DNA of 64,000 nucleotides from Stenotrophomonas maltophilia R551-3 (GTDB lineage Bacteria; Pseudomonadota; Gammaproteobacteria; Xanthomonadales; Xanthomonadaceae): contig NC_011071.1 in assembly GCF_000020665.1 (NCBI RefSeq), forward strand, positions 3,524,501 through 3,588,500. The letters run 5' to 3'. The number at the start of each line of letters is the position of its first letter. The stretch's first letter is position 1. Under the pieces are notes generated by a model, which saw nothing but the letters and a program-made list of their open reading frames with translations, was not told the DNA's origin and did not search any database. The position numbers and the translations under genes are program-made. Below are positions 1 through 7,407 of this stretch, one piece after another.

Positions 1-160
1 GCAGGACAGCGCACACGAGCAAGCCGCGGCCAAGCCCCCAAGGACGGGTTTACGGCGTCCCCCGCAACCGGACCCGGCCACTCCACGGAAACCCGTTTTT
101 GAATTGGATATTGCTCTGGCCTCTGCGGGTGCAGGGCGCAGCCCTGCATCGACCAACCCC
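1..160. other. Left-edge intergenic stretch downstream of poxB
   Basis: No gene can be supported here. On the plus strand a short frame is open from the window edge to a TGA at 100-102, which could be the last 33 codons of a truncated gene, but nothing in it is recognisable. A short palindrome (TGCAGGGC, 3-nt loop, GCCCTGCA) lies at 130-148, just past the poxB stop. It could stabilise or end the poxB transcript, but it lacks a T run. Confidence 0.3.
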
Positions 161-1879
161 CTACTTCTTCAGGAAGTTGTCCACCAGCAGATGCTTCACG
201 TCGTCGAAGCGGCCGTTCAACACCGCCTTGGCGGCATACAGCGCCGTACCGGCCACCTGCTTGGCCTCGATCTGCGGCGGCATCACCAGCTCGGCGCGGC
301 TGGTGTGCACATCCAGCAGCGCCGGGCCGCGTTGGGCCAGGAAGTCCTGCACCGCTTCCTCCAGATCCTCGCTGCGGGTCACGGTGCGGCCGTGGAAGCC
401 GATCACCTCGGCCAGGCGGCCGAAGTCCGGGTTCTTCAGGTCGGTGTAGTTATCCAGCAGGCCTTCCACCTTCTGCTCCAGCTCGACGAAATTCAGCGAG
501 CTGTTGTTGAACACCACCACCTTGATCGGCAGATTCTCCTGCACAGCGGTCAGCAGATCGCCCAGCAGCATCGCCAGGCCACCGTCGCCGGACAACGAGA
601 TCACTTGCCGCCCCGGGAACGCCTTCTGCAGGCCCAGTGCCTGTGGCATCGCATTGGCCATCGTGCCGTGCAGCAGGCTGGTCAGCGTGCGGCGGCGGCC
701 GTTGACGCGGATGTGGCGCAACACCCACACCATCGGCGAGCCTCCGTCGGCGGTGAACAGTGCATCATCGGTGGCGTACTTCGACAGCAGCGCGGTCAGG
801 TGCTGCGGATGGATCAGCTCGCCCTCACCGGGCTGCTCTTCCTTCTCGCGCTTCTTCAGTGCCTTGTCACGGCGCTCGATGCACTCGTCCAGGAAACTGC
901 TGTCCTCGCGCGGCGGCAGCATCGGCAGCAAGGCGTCCAGCGTCGGCGCGATATCACCGACCACGCCAAGGTTCACCGGATGGCGGCGACCGAGGTGGCT
1001 GCCATCGCGGTCGACCTGGATGATCGTGGCCTTGTCCGGGTAGAACTGGCCCCAGGCGAAGTCGGCGCCGAGCAGCAGCAGCGTGTCGCACTCCATCAGC
1101 GTGTGGAAGCCGGATTCGATGCCGAAGATGCCGGTCATGCCCATGTTGTACGGGTTGTCCGGCTCGACGAAATCCTTGGCGCGCGAGGTGTGCGCCACAG
1201 GCGCCTGCAACCTGCGCGCAAGTTCCAACAACTGCACATGCGCGCCCTGGCAACCGGCACCGGCATAGATGCCGATGCGCTTGCCCTGCCCCAGCAGCTC
1301 GGCAATGTGCTGCAGCTCGGTGTCGGACGGACGCAGCACCGGCTGGGTGTAGTGCACCGAGAACGGCACATCGTGCTTCACCTCGGTCTCGCTGATGTCA
1401 GCCGGCAGGATCACTACGGCGACGCCGCGACGGCTGATCGCGGCCTGGCAGGCCAGCGCCACCACGCGTCGCGCCTGTTCGGCACTGTGCACCTGCTCGC
1501 AGAACACCGTGCAGCTGCCATACACCGCCTTGAAATCCACTTCCTGCGGGAACTCCATGCCCAGCTCGCTGGTGACGATCTGGCTGGCGATCAGCACCAT
1601 CGGCGCCCGGTTGCGGTTGCTTTCGAAGATACCGTTGATGAAGTGCAGGCCACCGGGCCCGCAGGAACCGGCGCAGGCGGTCAGTTCGCCACTTACCAGC
1701 GAATCGGCACCGGCGGCAAAGGCCGCCACTTCCTCATGGCGTACGTGCACCCAAGCGATCTCGCTGCCATGCATCGCATCGGTCACATGGTTGAGCGTAT
1801 CGCCCACGATGCCGTAGCAACGGCGGACACCAGCCTGCTGCAGGGCGTCCACCACGATTTCGGCCACGCGCTTGCTCAT
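161..1879 (-). CDS. poxB: Pyruvate dehydrogenase (quinone) / pyruvate oxidase, PoxB-type
   Basis: A thiamine-diphosphate enzyme that oxidatively decarboxylates pyruvate to acetate and CO2 and passes electrons through FAD to membrane quinone. The protein shows the three-domain order of the family: N-terminal pyrimidine-binding domain with the HVRHEE motif that carries the catalytic glutamate, a central domain (about 190-330), and a C-terminal domain with the diphosphate motif GDGG...NNSSLNF. I start at the ATG at 1879 and not at the in-frame ATG three codons earlier, because GAGG lies nine bases upstream of the 1879 start and directly abuts the other. That start gives 572 residues, the size of the E. 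coli enzyme. Other TPP enzymes such as acetolactate synthase are less likely given the LHFINGIFESNRN and EQVHSAEQA segments. It is monocistronic, with a long palindrome just upstream. Confidence 0.9.
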   Translation of the reverse strand: MSKRVAEIVVDALQQAGVRRCYGIVGDTLNHVTDAMHGSEIAWVHVRHEEVAAFAAGADSLVSGELTACAGSCGPGGLHFINGIFESNRNRAPMVLIASQIVTSELGMEFPQEVDFKAVYGSCTVFCEQVHSAEQARRVVALACQAAISRRGVAVVILPADISETEVKHDVPFSVHYTQPVLRPSDTELQHIAELLGQGKRIGIYAGAGCQGAHVQLLELARRLQAPVAHTSRAKDFVEPDNPYNMGMTGIFGIESGFHTLMECDTLLLLGADFAWGQFYPDKATIIQVDRDGSHLGRRHPVNLGVVGDIAPTLDALLPMLPPREDSSFLDECIERRDKALKKREKEEQPGEGELIHPQHLTALLSKYATDDALFTADGGSPMVWVLRHIRVNGRRRTLTSLLHGTMANAMPQALGLQKAFPGRQVISLSGDGGLAMLLGDLLTAVQENLPIKVVVFNNSSLNFVELEQKVEGLLDNYTDLKNPDFGRLAEVIGFHGRTVTRSEDLEEAVQDFLAQRGPALLDVHTSRAELVMPPQIEAKQVAGTALYAAKAVLNGRFDDVKHLLVDNFLKK

Positions 1880-1942
1880 CGGATACATCCTCGAACGGGG
1901 GAACGTTCGAGGCTAGACCTGATGAAGTGATGCTTCCGCAAA

Positions 1943-2007
1943 AAAAGGGGACGGAGGGAATTAAGTCGTTTGTGCCGTTAACGACTTAATTCCCTCCGTC
2001 CCCTTTT
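1943..2007. repeat. Long inverted repeat, 28-bp perfect arms (GGGGACGGAGGG family)
   Basis: The arms at 1943-1970 and 1980-2007 are exact reverse complements around a 9-base loop. Each contains GGGGACGGAGGG next to ATTAAGTCGTT. The outer A and T runs make it resemble a two-way Rho-independent terminator. It follows the stop of the minus-strand gene at 2009-2866 and precedes poxB. A second, fully palindromic copy lies at 10554-10619, so this is a dispersed repeat, not a gene-specific site. Confidence 0.85.
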
Positions 2008-2008
2008 C

Positions 2009-2866
2009 TTAATCGTTGACGTTGATCCAACCTTCCACCGCGCCTTGCTTCGGGTTGCGGTAGCGCAGCTTCATCCAGCCATCCTGTTCATCCAGCATCT
2101 CCACACGGTCGCCTTGCACCAGATAACGCTTGGTGCTGGATGCACCGGGCCGGTCGAACAGGAACAGGCGCGCCGCCAGCACAGAGGCCTGCTGGCCACG
2201 CAGCGGTCCGTCGGCGGGTGCACCCAGGCCATCGGCGATGGCGCTCTCCAGCACACGACCAGTGGGATCATAGGTGCGCCAGACTGCCAACGGGCCCTGC
2301 TCGTCGGTCTGTTCCCATTGCAGCGCGGCGTTCAGCGTGTCGCCCAGCATCAGCACGCTCTCGCTGCGGTAGAGATAAAGCTTCGCACCTGCAAACCGGT
2401 ACTGGTCGGCGTACCACATCGGGCCGCTGCGGCAGCTGCTGGTCAGGGTGCGGCTCAGACGATCGACAGTCAGCCCCATCAGGTCACCGCAGCTGTCCTT
2501 GCCGTGGGTGTCGGCCTGCAGCGCGCGGAACCCGGCACTGGACGGATCGAAGCGGTACACCGTCACCGCTTCGTTGACCATGCCCACCGAGGCGCGCGCG
2601 ACCAATTCCGGGTAGCCATCGAAATCGACATCTTCAAGAGACCATCTCGAATTGCCGTCGGCATCGGCCGCGCCCTCAAGCGTCTGGCGCTTGCCTGACG
2701 GTGACATCTGCACGGCGATGCTGCCGTCCTGCTGGGGATCGGCGTGCGCCTGCACGTGAGCGGCGACCTGGAACCGTAGCGTCTCGCCGCCGTCCTCATT
2801 CGCCTCCGCCGTCGGCAGCCATAGGCCTGCCAGCAGCAGGCCCAACACGTAGTCCCTGTGTTTCAT
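2009..2866 (-). CDS. Exported protein with calcium-loop-like motif and C-terminal SH3 domain (possible XAC2610-type)
   Basis: A 285-residue protein with an N-terminal signal peptide ending near TAEA (about residues 1-22), so probably periplasmic. Residues 79-88 read DVDFDGYPEL, a DxDxDG loop of the kind that binds calcium in FG-GAP/VCBS-like proteins and in XAC2610-related xanthomonad periplasmic proteins. Two cysteines flank the middle section (DSCGD and SSCRSGPMWY). The last 60 residues (GDRVEMLDEQDGWMKLRY...GWINV) fit a bacterial SH3 domain, which often binds cell wall. Members of the XAC2610 family can act as lysozyme-inhibiting immunity proteins; that role here is only a possibility. The downstream palindrome could terminate it. 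It sits upstream of no obvious partner in the same operon. Confidence 0.6.
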   Translation of the reverse strand: MKHRDYVLGLLLAGLWLPTAEANEDGGETLRFQVAAHVQAHADPQQDGSIAVQMSPSGKRQTLEGAADADGNSRWSLEDVDFDGYPELVARASVGMVNEAVTVYRFDPSSAGFRALQADTHGKDSCGDLMGLTVDRLSRTLTSSCRSGPMWYADQYRFAGAKLYLYRSESVLMLGDTLNAALQWEQTDEQGPLAVWRTYDPTGRVLESAIADGLGAPADGPLRGQQASVLAARLFLFDRPGASSTKRYLVQGDRVEMLDEQDGWMKLRYRNPKQGAVEGWINVND

Positions 2867-2902
2867 CGTCTATCCCTGTGGCGCCACGATGGCCCCTTCA
2901 GG

Positions 2903-3385
2903 TCAGAACGATACCTCGACCGGCTGCCGCGACCACAGCACCGACTGATGCTTGGTCTGCTGCTTCCACGCCAGGCGGATCGCTTCAATGTCAGCACGGC
3001 GCTGCGGGGTGTCCTCGTGCAGCACCACCAGCACCTTGGTGCGCAGGCGATTGGGCGAGGCATCGCCGCGGAACAGCCACTGGCCATAGGCATCGAACAC
3101 GGTCAGGCCATCCGGGAAACGCGGGGTCACTTCTTTGTCCAGGAAAGCGCGCCACTGCGCCTCGCTGATGGTGTCGGCCTGCGGGCGGTTGCCGGCACCC
3201 TGCTCTTCACCCACGCCGAAGTACAGCTCGCTGCGCACCCAGCCGTGGCCGGCGGAGGGGCGGGCGGCATCGCCCTTCAGTTCGGCGGTGGTGGCCGTGG
3301 CATAGGCGCTGGGCGCCTGCGAGGACAGGCTGGCACAGCCGCTGGTGGCCAGCAGCACGGCGAAGACGAGGCCAAGGTGTTTCAT
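2903..3385 (-). CDS. DUF3574 family lipoprotein
   Basis: A 160-residue predicted lipoprotein. The start at 3385 is preceded by GGAG at 8 bases, and gives a classic lipoprotein signal (MKHLGLVFAVLLATSGC) with the lipobox cysteine at about residue 18. The upstream frame extension is not plausible as coding. The rest (RSELYFGVG, FLDKEVTPRFPDGLTVFDAYGQW, KVLVVLHEDT) matches the DUF3574 pattern as I know it, whose function is unknown. It lies 36 bp upstream of the SH3-domain gene on the same strand, so the two are probably co-transcribed and both act in the cell envelope. Confidence 0.7.
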   Translation of the reverse strand: MKHLGLVFAVLLATSGCASLSSQAPSAYATATTAELKGDAARPSAGHGWVRSELYFGVGEEQGAGNRPQADTISEAQWRAFLDKEVTPRFPDGLTVFDAYGQWLFRGDASPNRLRTKVLVVLHEDTPQRRADIEAIRLAWKQQTKHQSVLWSRQPVEVSF

Positions 3386-3600
3386 CGGTACAGCTCCGGG
3401 GAAGGGGGACAGAGGCGAGCCGGCAGCGTACAGCGCCACTGGCCCGGCGTGCTGATGCCAGCAGGGCATCAGCTCATGCCGGGACGGCAGGGACTTGCAT
3501 CGGCACCGGCCATCACGCGAAGATAATATATCGCTTCATCCGGATGGATGTAAGTGAAACTATCTACCCCTTCCCCGTCGTCGTTGTTGCTGGAGCCCCC

Positions 3601-6036
3601 ATGTCCATCCGCCTGCCCGCGTCGCCGCTCGGCCTCGCCATCGCCCTCGCGCTTTCCTCCACCGCCGTCCCGGCTCTGGCCCAGGACGCTACCAACCTCG
3701 ACACCGTGATCGTCACCGGCACCCGTGCCGCCGACCGCACCGTGCTCGAATCCACCTCGCCGGTGGATGTGCTCACCGCCGAGGACATCCGCAAGGCGGG
3801 CGTGGTCAACGGTGAGCTGGGCAGTGCGCTGCAGGCCCTGCTGCCGTCGTTCAACTTCCCGCGCCAGTCCAACTCCGGCGGCGCCGACCACGTGCGCGCC
3901 GCACAGCTGCGTGGCCTGTCGCCGGACCAGGTGCTGGTGCTGGTCAATGGCAAGCGCCGCCACCACACCGCGCTGGTCAACACCGACAGCAAGATCGGCA
4001 AGGGCACCACGCCGGTCGACTTCAATTCGATCCCGGTCAGCGCGATCAAGCGCATCGAAGTGCTGCGCGACGGCGCCGGTGCGCTGTACGGCTCCGATGC
4101 GGTGGCCGGCGTGATCAACGTGATCCTCGACAACGGCGGTGACGGCGGCGAGATCGAGGCCAGCTACGGTGCCCACCACACTGACCTCAAGCCGATCGGC
4201 CGCACCCTCACCGACGGCCAGACCGGCAACATCAGCGCCAAGGTCGGCACCTCGCTGGGCGAGGACGGCGGCTTCCTGCGTGTCGGCCTGGAGTACAAGC
4301 ACCGCAACGGCACCAACCGCGCCGGCTTCGACCAGATTCCGCCGTGGGACCAGACGCCGGACAACCTGGCGCTGCAGGGCAAGCGCAACTATGTGCTGGG
4401 CGATGGCAAGAGCAAGGACATCAACCTGTGGCTGAACACCGAAATTCCGGTGGGCCAGACCTCGACGTTTTACGCGTTCGGCACCTTCAACCAGCGTGAT
4501 ACCGAAGGCGCGAACTACTTCCGCTATCCCGATGGCGATGCCAACTGGAAGCAGGTCTATCCGAACGGTTACCGGCCGATCTCCGAAGGCGAGAACCGAG
4601 ACGTGCAGGCCGTGGCCGGCGTGCGCGGCCAGTGGGGTGAGTGGAGCTACGACGGCAGCCTGGATTACGGCCAGAACGACTTCACCTACCGCCTGCGTGA
4701 TTCGCTCAACGCGTCGCTGGGCCCAACCAGCCCGACCCGCTTCAAGACCGCTGACTACAAGTACGCACAGACTGTGGGCAACCTCGATCTGAGCCGCGTG
4801 TTCACCCAGAGCGACAGCATCAGCCACACCCTGGGCCTGGGCGTGGAAGCGCGCCATGAGCGCTACCAGACCCGCCCGGGTGACCCGGCCAGCTACGCCG
4901 CAGGCCCCTACACCGATCGCCCGACCGGCTCGCAGGCCGGTGGCGGCCTGACCCCGCAGGATGCGGCCCGCCTGTCGCGCGATGTCGCCAGCGCCTACGC
5001 CAGCCTGTCCAGCCAGTTCGGCGAGAAGTTCTCCACCGATCTGGCCGCGCGCTACGAGCACAACGACGATTTCGGCGGTGAACTGACCGGCAAGCTCGGC
5101 CTGCGCTATAAATTCACCCCGGCGTTCGCGCTGCGTGGCGCCATCTCCAACAACTTCCGTGCGCCGTCACTGGCGCAGATCGGCTACGAATCCACCTCCA
5201 CCGGCTACAACGCCGGCGGCCAGCTTGTGCAGGGCCGCCTGTTGTCGGTCAACAATCCGATCGCACGTGGCCTGGGTGCGCAGAATCTGAAGCCGGAAAA
5301 GTCGATCAACACCTCGCTGGGCTTCACCAGCCGCATCGGTGAGCACTTCGACCTGTCGCTGGACTTCTTCCAGATTGACATCGACGACCGCATCGCGCTG
5401 TCGGAAAGCATCACCGGCGCTGCACTGACCGACTACGTGGCGGCCAACTACGGGGTCACCGGCCTTCAGAGCGCCAGTTTCTTCGTCAACGCCGCCGATA
5501 CCCGCACCCGCGGTGCCGAGCTGGTGAGCAACTGGCGGCAATCGCTGGGCGATGGCCAGCTGCTGCTGACCGGCACCTACGCGTACACCAAGACCACACT
5601 GAAGAACGTGCTGGCCACGCCGGCACAACTGCGTGCACTGAATCCGGACTACGTGCTGTTCGGTATCGAAGAGACCAATACCCTCACCGATGCCACGCCG
5701 CGCACCCGTGGCAGCTTCTCGGCCGCCTGGAGCAACGACCACTGGTCGCTGAGCACCCGCGTGAACCGCTATGGCAGCGCCACCCGCGTGTTCAACTTCG
5801 GTGACGGCTACATCCCGCGCCAGACCTACCAGGCCGAATGGCAGCTGGATGCCGAAGTCGAGTACCGCATCACCCCGCAGTGGAGCGTGGCCATCGGTGG
5901 CCAGAACCTGACCGACAACTACCCGGATCGATCCAACAGCGATATCCACTACTTCGGCAACCTGCCGTACGACGTGCTGTCGCCGATCGGCAGCAACGGC
6001 GCGTATTACTACGGCCGCGTCCGCTATACGTTCTGA
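3601..6036 (+). CDS. TonB-dependent outer-membrane receptor
   Basis: An 811-residue receptor of the outer membrane that imports a ligand using energy from TonB/ExbBD. The signal peptide ends at ALA-Q (about residue 27). A TonB-box-like DTVIVTGTR follows, then the plug domain (about 45-165, with VNGKRRHHTALVN, IKRIEVLRDGAGALYGSDAVAGVINVIL), then a 22-strand-type barrel ending in the usual terminal phenylalanine (RVRYTF). The ATG at 3601 is chosen because it has GGAG five bases upstream and starts the signal peptide; the frame is open 57 bases further upstream. The ligand cannot be told from sequence; no heme, siderophore or sugar-uptake genes adjoin it. An AT-rich stretch at 3521-3533 in the 215-bp upstream gap could hold the promoter. 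Confidence 0.9.
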   Translation: MSIRLPASPLGLAIALALSSTAVPALAQDATNLDTVIVTGTRAADRTVLESTSPVDVLTAEDIRKAGVVNGELGSALQALLPSFNFPRQSNSGGADHVRAAQLRGLSPDQVLVLVNGKRRHHTALVNTDSKIGKGTTPVDFNSIPVSAIKRIEVLRDGAGALYGSDAVAGVINVILDNGGDGGEIEASYGAHHTDLKPIGRTLTDGQTGNISAKVGTSLGEDGGFLRVGLEYKHRNGTNRAGFDQIPPWDQTPDNLALQGKRNYVLGDGKSKDINLWLNTEIPVGQTSTFYAFGTFNQRDTEGANYFRYPDGDANWKQVYPNGYRPISEGENRDVQAVAGVRGQWGEWSYDGSLDYGQNDFTYRLRDSLNASLGPTSPTRFKTADYKYAQTVGNLDLSRVFTQSDSISHTLGLGVEARHERYQTRPGDPASYAAGPYTDRPTGSQAGGGLTPQDAARLSRDVASAYASLSSQFGEKFSTDLAARYEHNDDFGGELTGKLGLRYKFTPAFALRGAISNNFRAPSLAQIGYESTSTGYNAGGQLVQGRLLSVNNPIARGLGAQNLKPEKSINTSLGFTSRIGEHFDLSLDFFQIDIDDRIALSESITGAALTDYVAANYGVTGLQSASFFVNAADTRTRGAELVSNWRQSLGDGQLLLTGTYAYTKTTLKNVLATPAQLRALNPDYVLFGIEETNTLTDATPRTRGSFSAAWSNDHWSLSTRVNRYGSATRVFNFGDGYIPRQTYQAEWQLDAEVEYRITPQWSVAIGGQNLTDNYPDRSNSDIHYFGNLPYDVLSPIGSNGAYYYGRVRYTF

Positions 6037-6059
6037 TTGCATTGGACCAATGACTCCCG

Positions 6060-6472
6060 GTGGGTGCGGACCGTTGGTCCGCACTGTCTGCGTTCCATGC
6101 AGGCTGCCCTTCGTGCCGACCAACGGTCGGCACCCACCGGAGGTGAACGCTCTGGGCGGGTGCGGACCGTTGGTCCGCACTGTCTGCGTTCCATGCAGGC
6201 TGCCCTTCGTGCCGACCAACGGTCGGCACCCACCGGAGGTGATCGCTCTGGGTGGGTGCGGACCGTTGGTCCGCACTGTCTGCGTTCCATGCAGGCTGCC
6301 CTTCGTGCCGACCAACGGTCGGCACCCACCGGAGTGATCGCTCTGGGTGGGTGCGGACCGTTGGTCCGCACTGTCTGCGTTCCATGCAGGCTGCCCTTCG
6401 TGCCGACCAACGGTCGGCACCCACCGGAGGTGATCGCTCTGGGCGGGTGCGGACCGTTGGTCCGCACGACAC
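6060..6472. repeat. Tandem array of a 96-bp unit, four full copies plus a partial fifth
   Basis: The unit begins near TGCGGACCGTTGGTCCGCA, and this string recurs at 6065, 6161, 6257, 6352 and 6448, giving periods of 96, 96, 95 and 96 bp. Each full unit holds two different hairpins, one with GCGGACC arms and one with GCCGACC arms, joined by a constant spacer containing GTTCCATGCAGGCTGCCC. Copies are nearly identical; one lacks a single G in the GGAGGTGA junction. It fills most of the 571-bp gap between the receptor gene and otsB. Open frames on both strands across it come from the repeat and are not genes. Confidence 0.9.
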
Positions 6473-6473
6473 G

Positions 6474-6549
6474 GTAGTGCCGGCCGCTGGCCGGCAACCG
6501 CAGGGTGCATCCATGGACCATGACGTTGCCGGCCAGCGGCCGGCACTAC
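6474..6549. repeat. GTAG-type repeat pair (SMAG-like dimer)
   Basis: Two facing copies of a hairpin with CCGGCCGCTGGCCGG core. The left begins GTAGTGCC and the right ends GGCACTAC, so the pair forms one long inverted repeat. This is the layout of S. maltophilia GTAG repetitive elements. It immediately follows the 96-bp array. Confidence 0.85.
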
Positions 6550-6607
6550 CAGATCCGTAGCCTGCCCTCGACCCCACGTACACGCCCGCGCTGGCAAGCT
6601 GGGCGTC

Positions 6608-7366
6608 ATGGCTGAACCGCTCCCCCTGCGTCCGCCACCTCCATTGCTGGACGATGCCTGCGCGTTGTTCCTCGATGTTGATGGCACCCTGATCGAATTC
6701 GCTGCACGCCCGGATGCCGTGCAGCTGCTGCCCGATGTGCGCGAAGCCATCGGCCGCATCAGCGACCGCCTGGAAGGTGCCGTGGCACTGGTCAGTGGCC
6801 GCCCGCTCGAGCAACTGGACCAGTTGTTCGCTCCGCTGCAGCTTCCCGCCGCCGGCCTGCATGGCCACGAACTGCGTGGCGAGGATGGTCGCGTGCTGCG
6901 CGACACGCATGATGACGACACCGCCGACTGGCTGCATGCGCTGCACCAGCAGGCAATGCGTTTCGCACATGGGCACCCCGGCGTGCTGGTGGAGGACAAG
7001 GGCGTCGGCCTGGCCCTGCACTGGCGCGGCGCACCGAACGCAGCGGCCGATGTGCGCGCCTTTGCCAACCGCCACCTGCGCGGTCGCAGCAGCCATCGCC
7101 TGCAACCCGGCGACCATGTGGTCGAGTTCGTGCCGGTCGGCTCCGACAAGGGGCGCGCGGTGCGACGGATGATGCAGTACCTGCCGTTCCGTGGCCGGCT
7201 GCCCGTGTTCATGGGGGACGACCTCACCGATGAGTTCGGCTTTGACGCCGCCAATGGCCAGCATGGCTGGAGTGTGCTGGTGGGTGAACGCGAACCCAGC
7301 GCGGCGGTGTTCGCACTGCCCGACATACGCAGCGTGCACGCCTGGCTGCGTGAGAATGCCTATTGA
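6608..7366 (+). CDS. otsB: Trehalose-6-phosphate phosphatase
   Basis: A 252-residue cytoplasmic HAD-superfamily phosphatase that removes phosphate from trehalose 6-phosphate. HAD motif I is LFLDVDGTL (about residues 22-30) with both aspartates. Motif II is LVSGRPL and motif IV is VFMGDDLTDEFGF. Length fits OtsB. It is the first gene of an otsB-GH15-otsA operon (41 bp before the next start, and GH15 overlaps otsA), so synthase and phosphatase are probably made together. The start codon has no clear ribosome site, and the repeat array lies just upstream, so the promoter is unclear. Confidence 0.93.
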   Translation: MAEPLPLRPPPPLLDDACALFLDVDGTLIEFAARPDAVQLLPDVREAIGRISDRLEGAVALVSGRPLEQLDQLFAPLQLPAAGLHGHELRGEDGRVLRDTHDDDTADWLHALHQQAMRFAHGHPGVLVEDKGVGLALHWRGAPNAAADVRAFANRHLRGRSSHRLQPGDHVVEFVPVGSDKGRAVRRMMQYLPFRGRLPVFMGDDLTDEFGFDAANGQHGWSVLVGEREPSAAVFALPDIRSVHAWLRENAY

Positions 7367-7407
7367 CCCGGCCAACCCCCACGGCCGCAACCGAGATGTA
7401 GCACGTG

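Noticed and set aside
104..1930. Plus-strand open frame of 608 codons opposite poxB
   Set aside because: PoxB motifs and a good ribosome site support the minus strand; this frame has no recognisable features.
6060..6472. Possible CRISPR array
   Set aside because: The unit is 96 bp and constant throughout, with no variable spacers, and no cas genes are present.
6024..6560. Repetitive open frames across the 96-bp array on both strands
   Set aside because: The repeated peptides arise from a near-multiple-of-three repeat; there is no start signal or conserved protein pattern.
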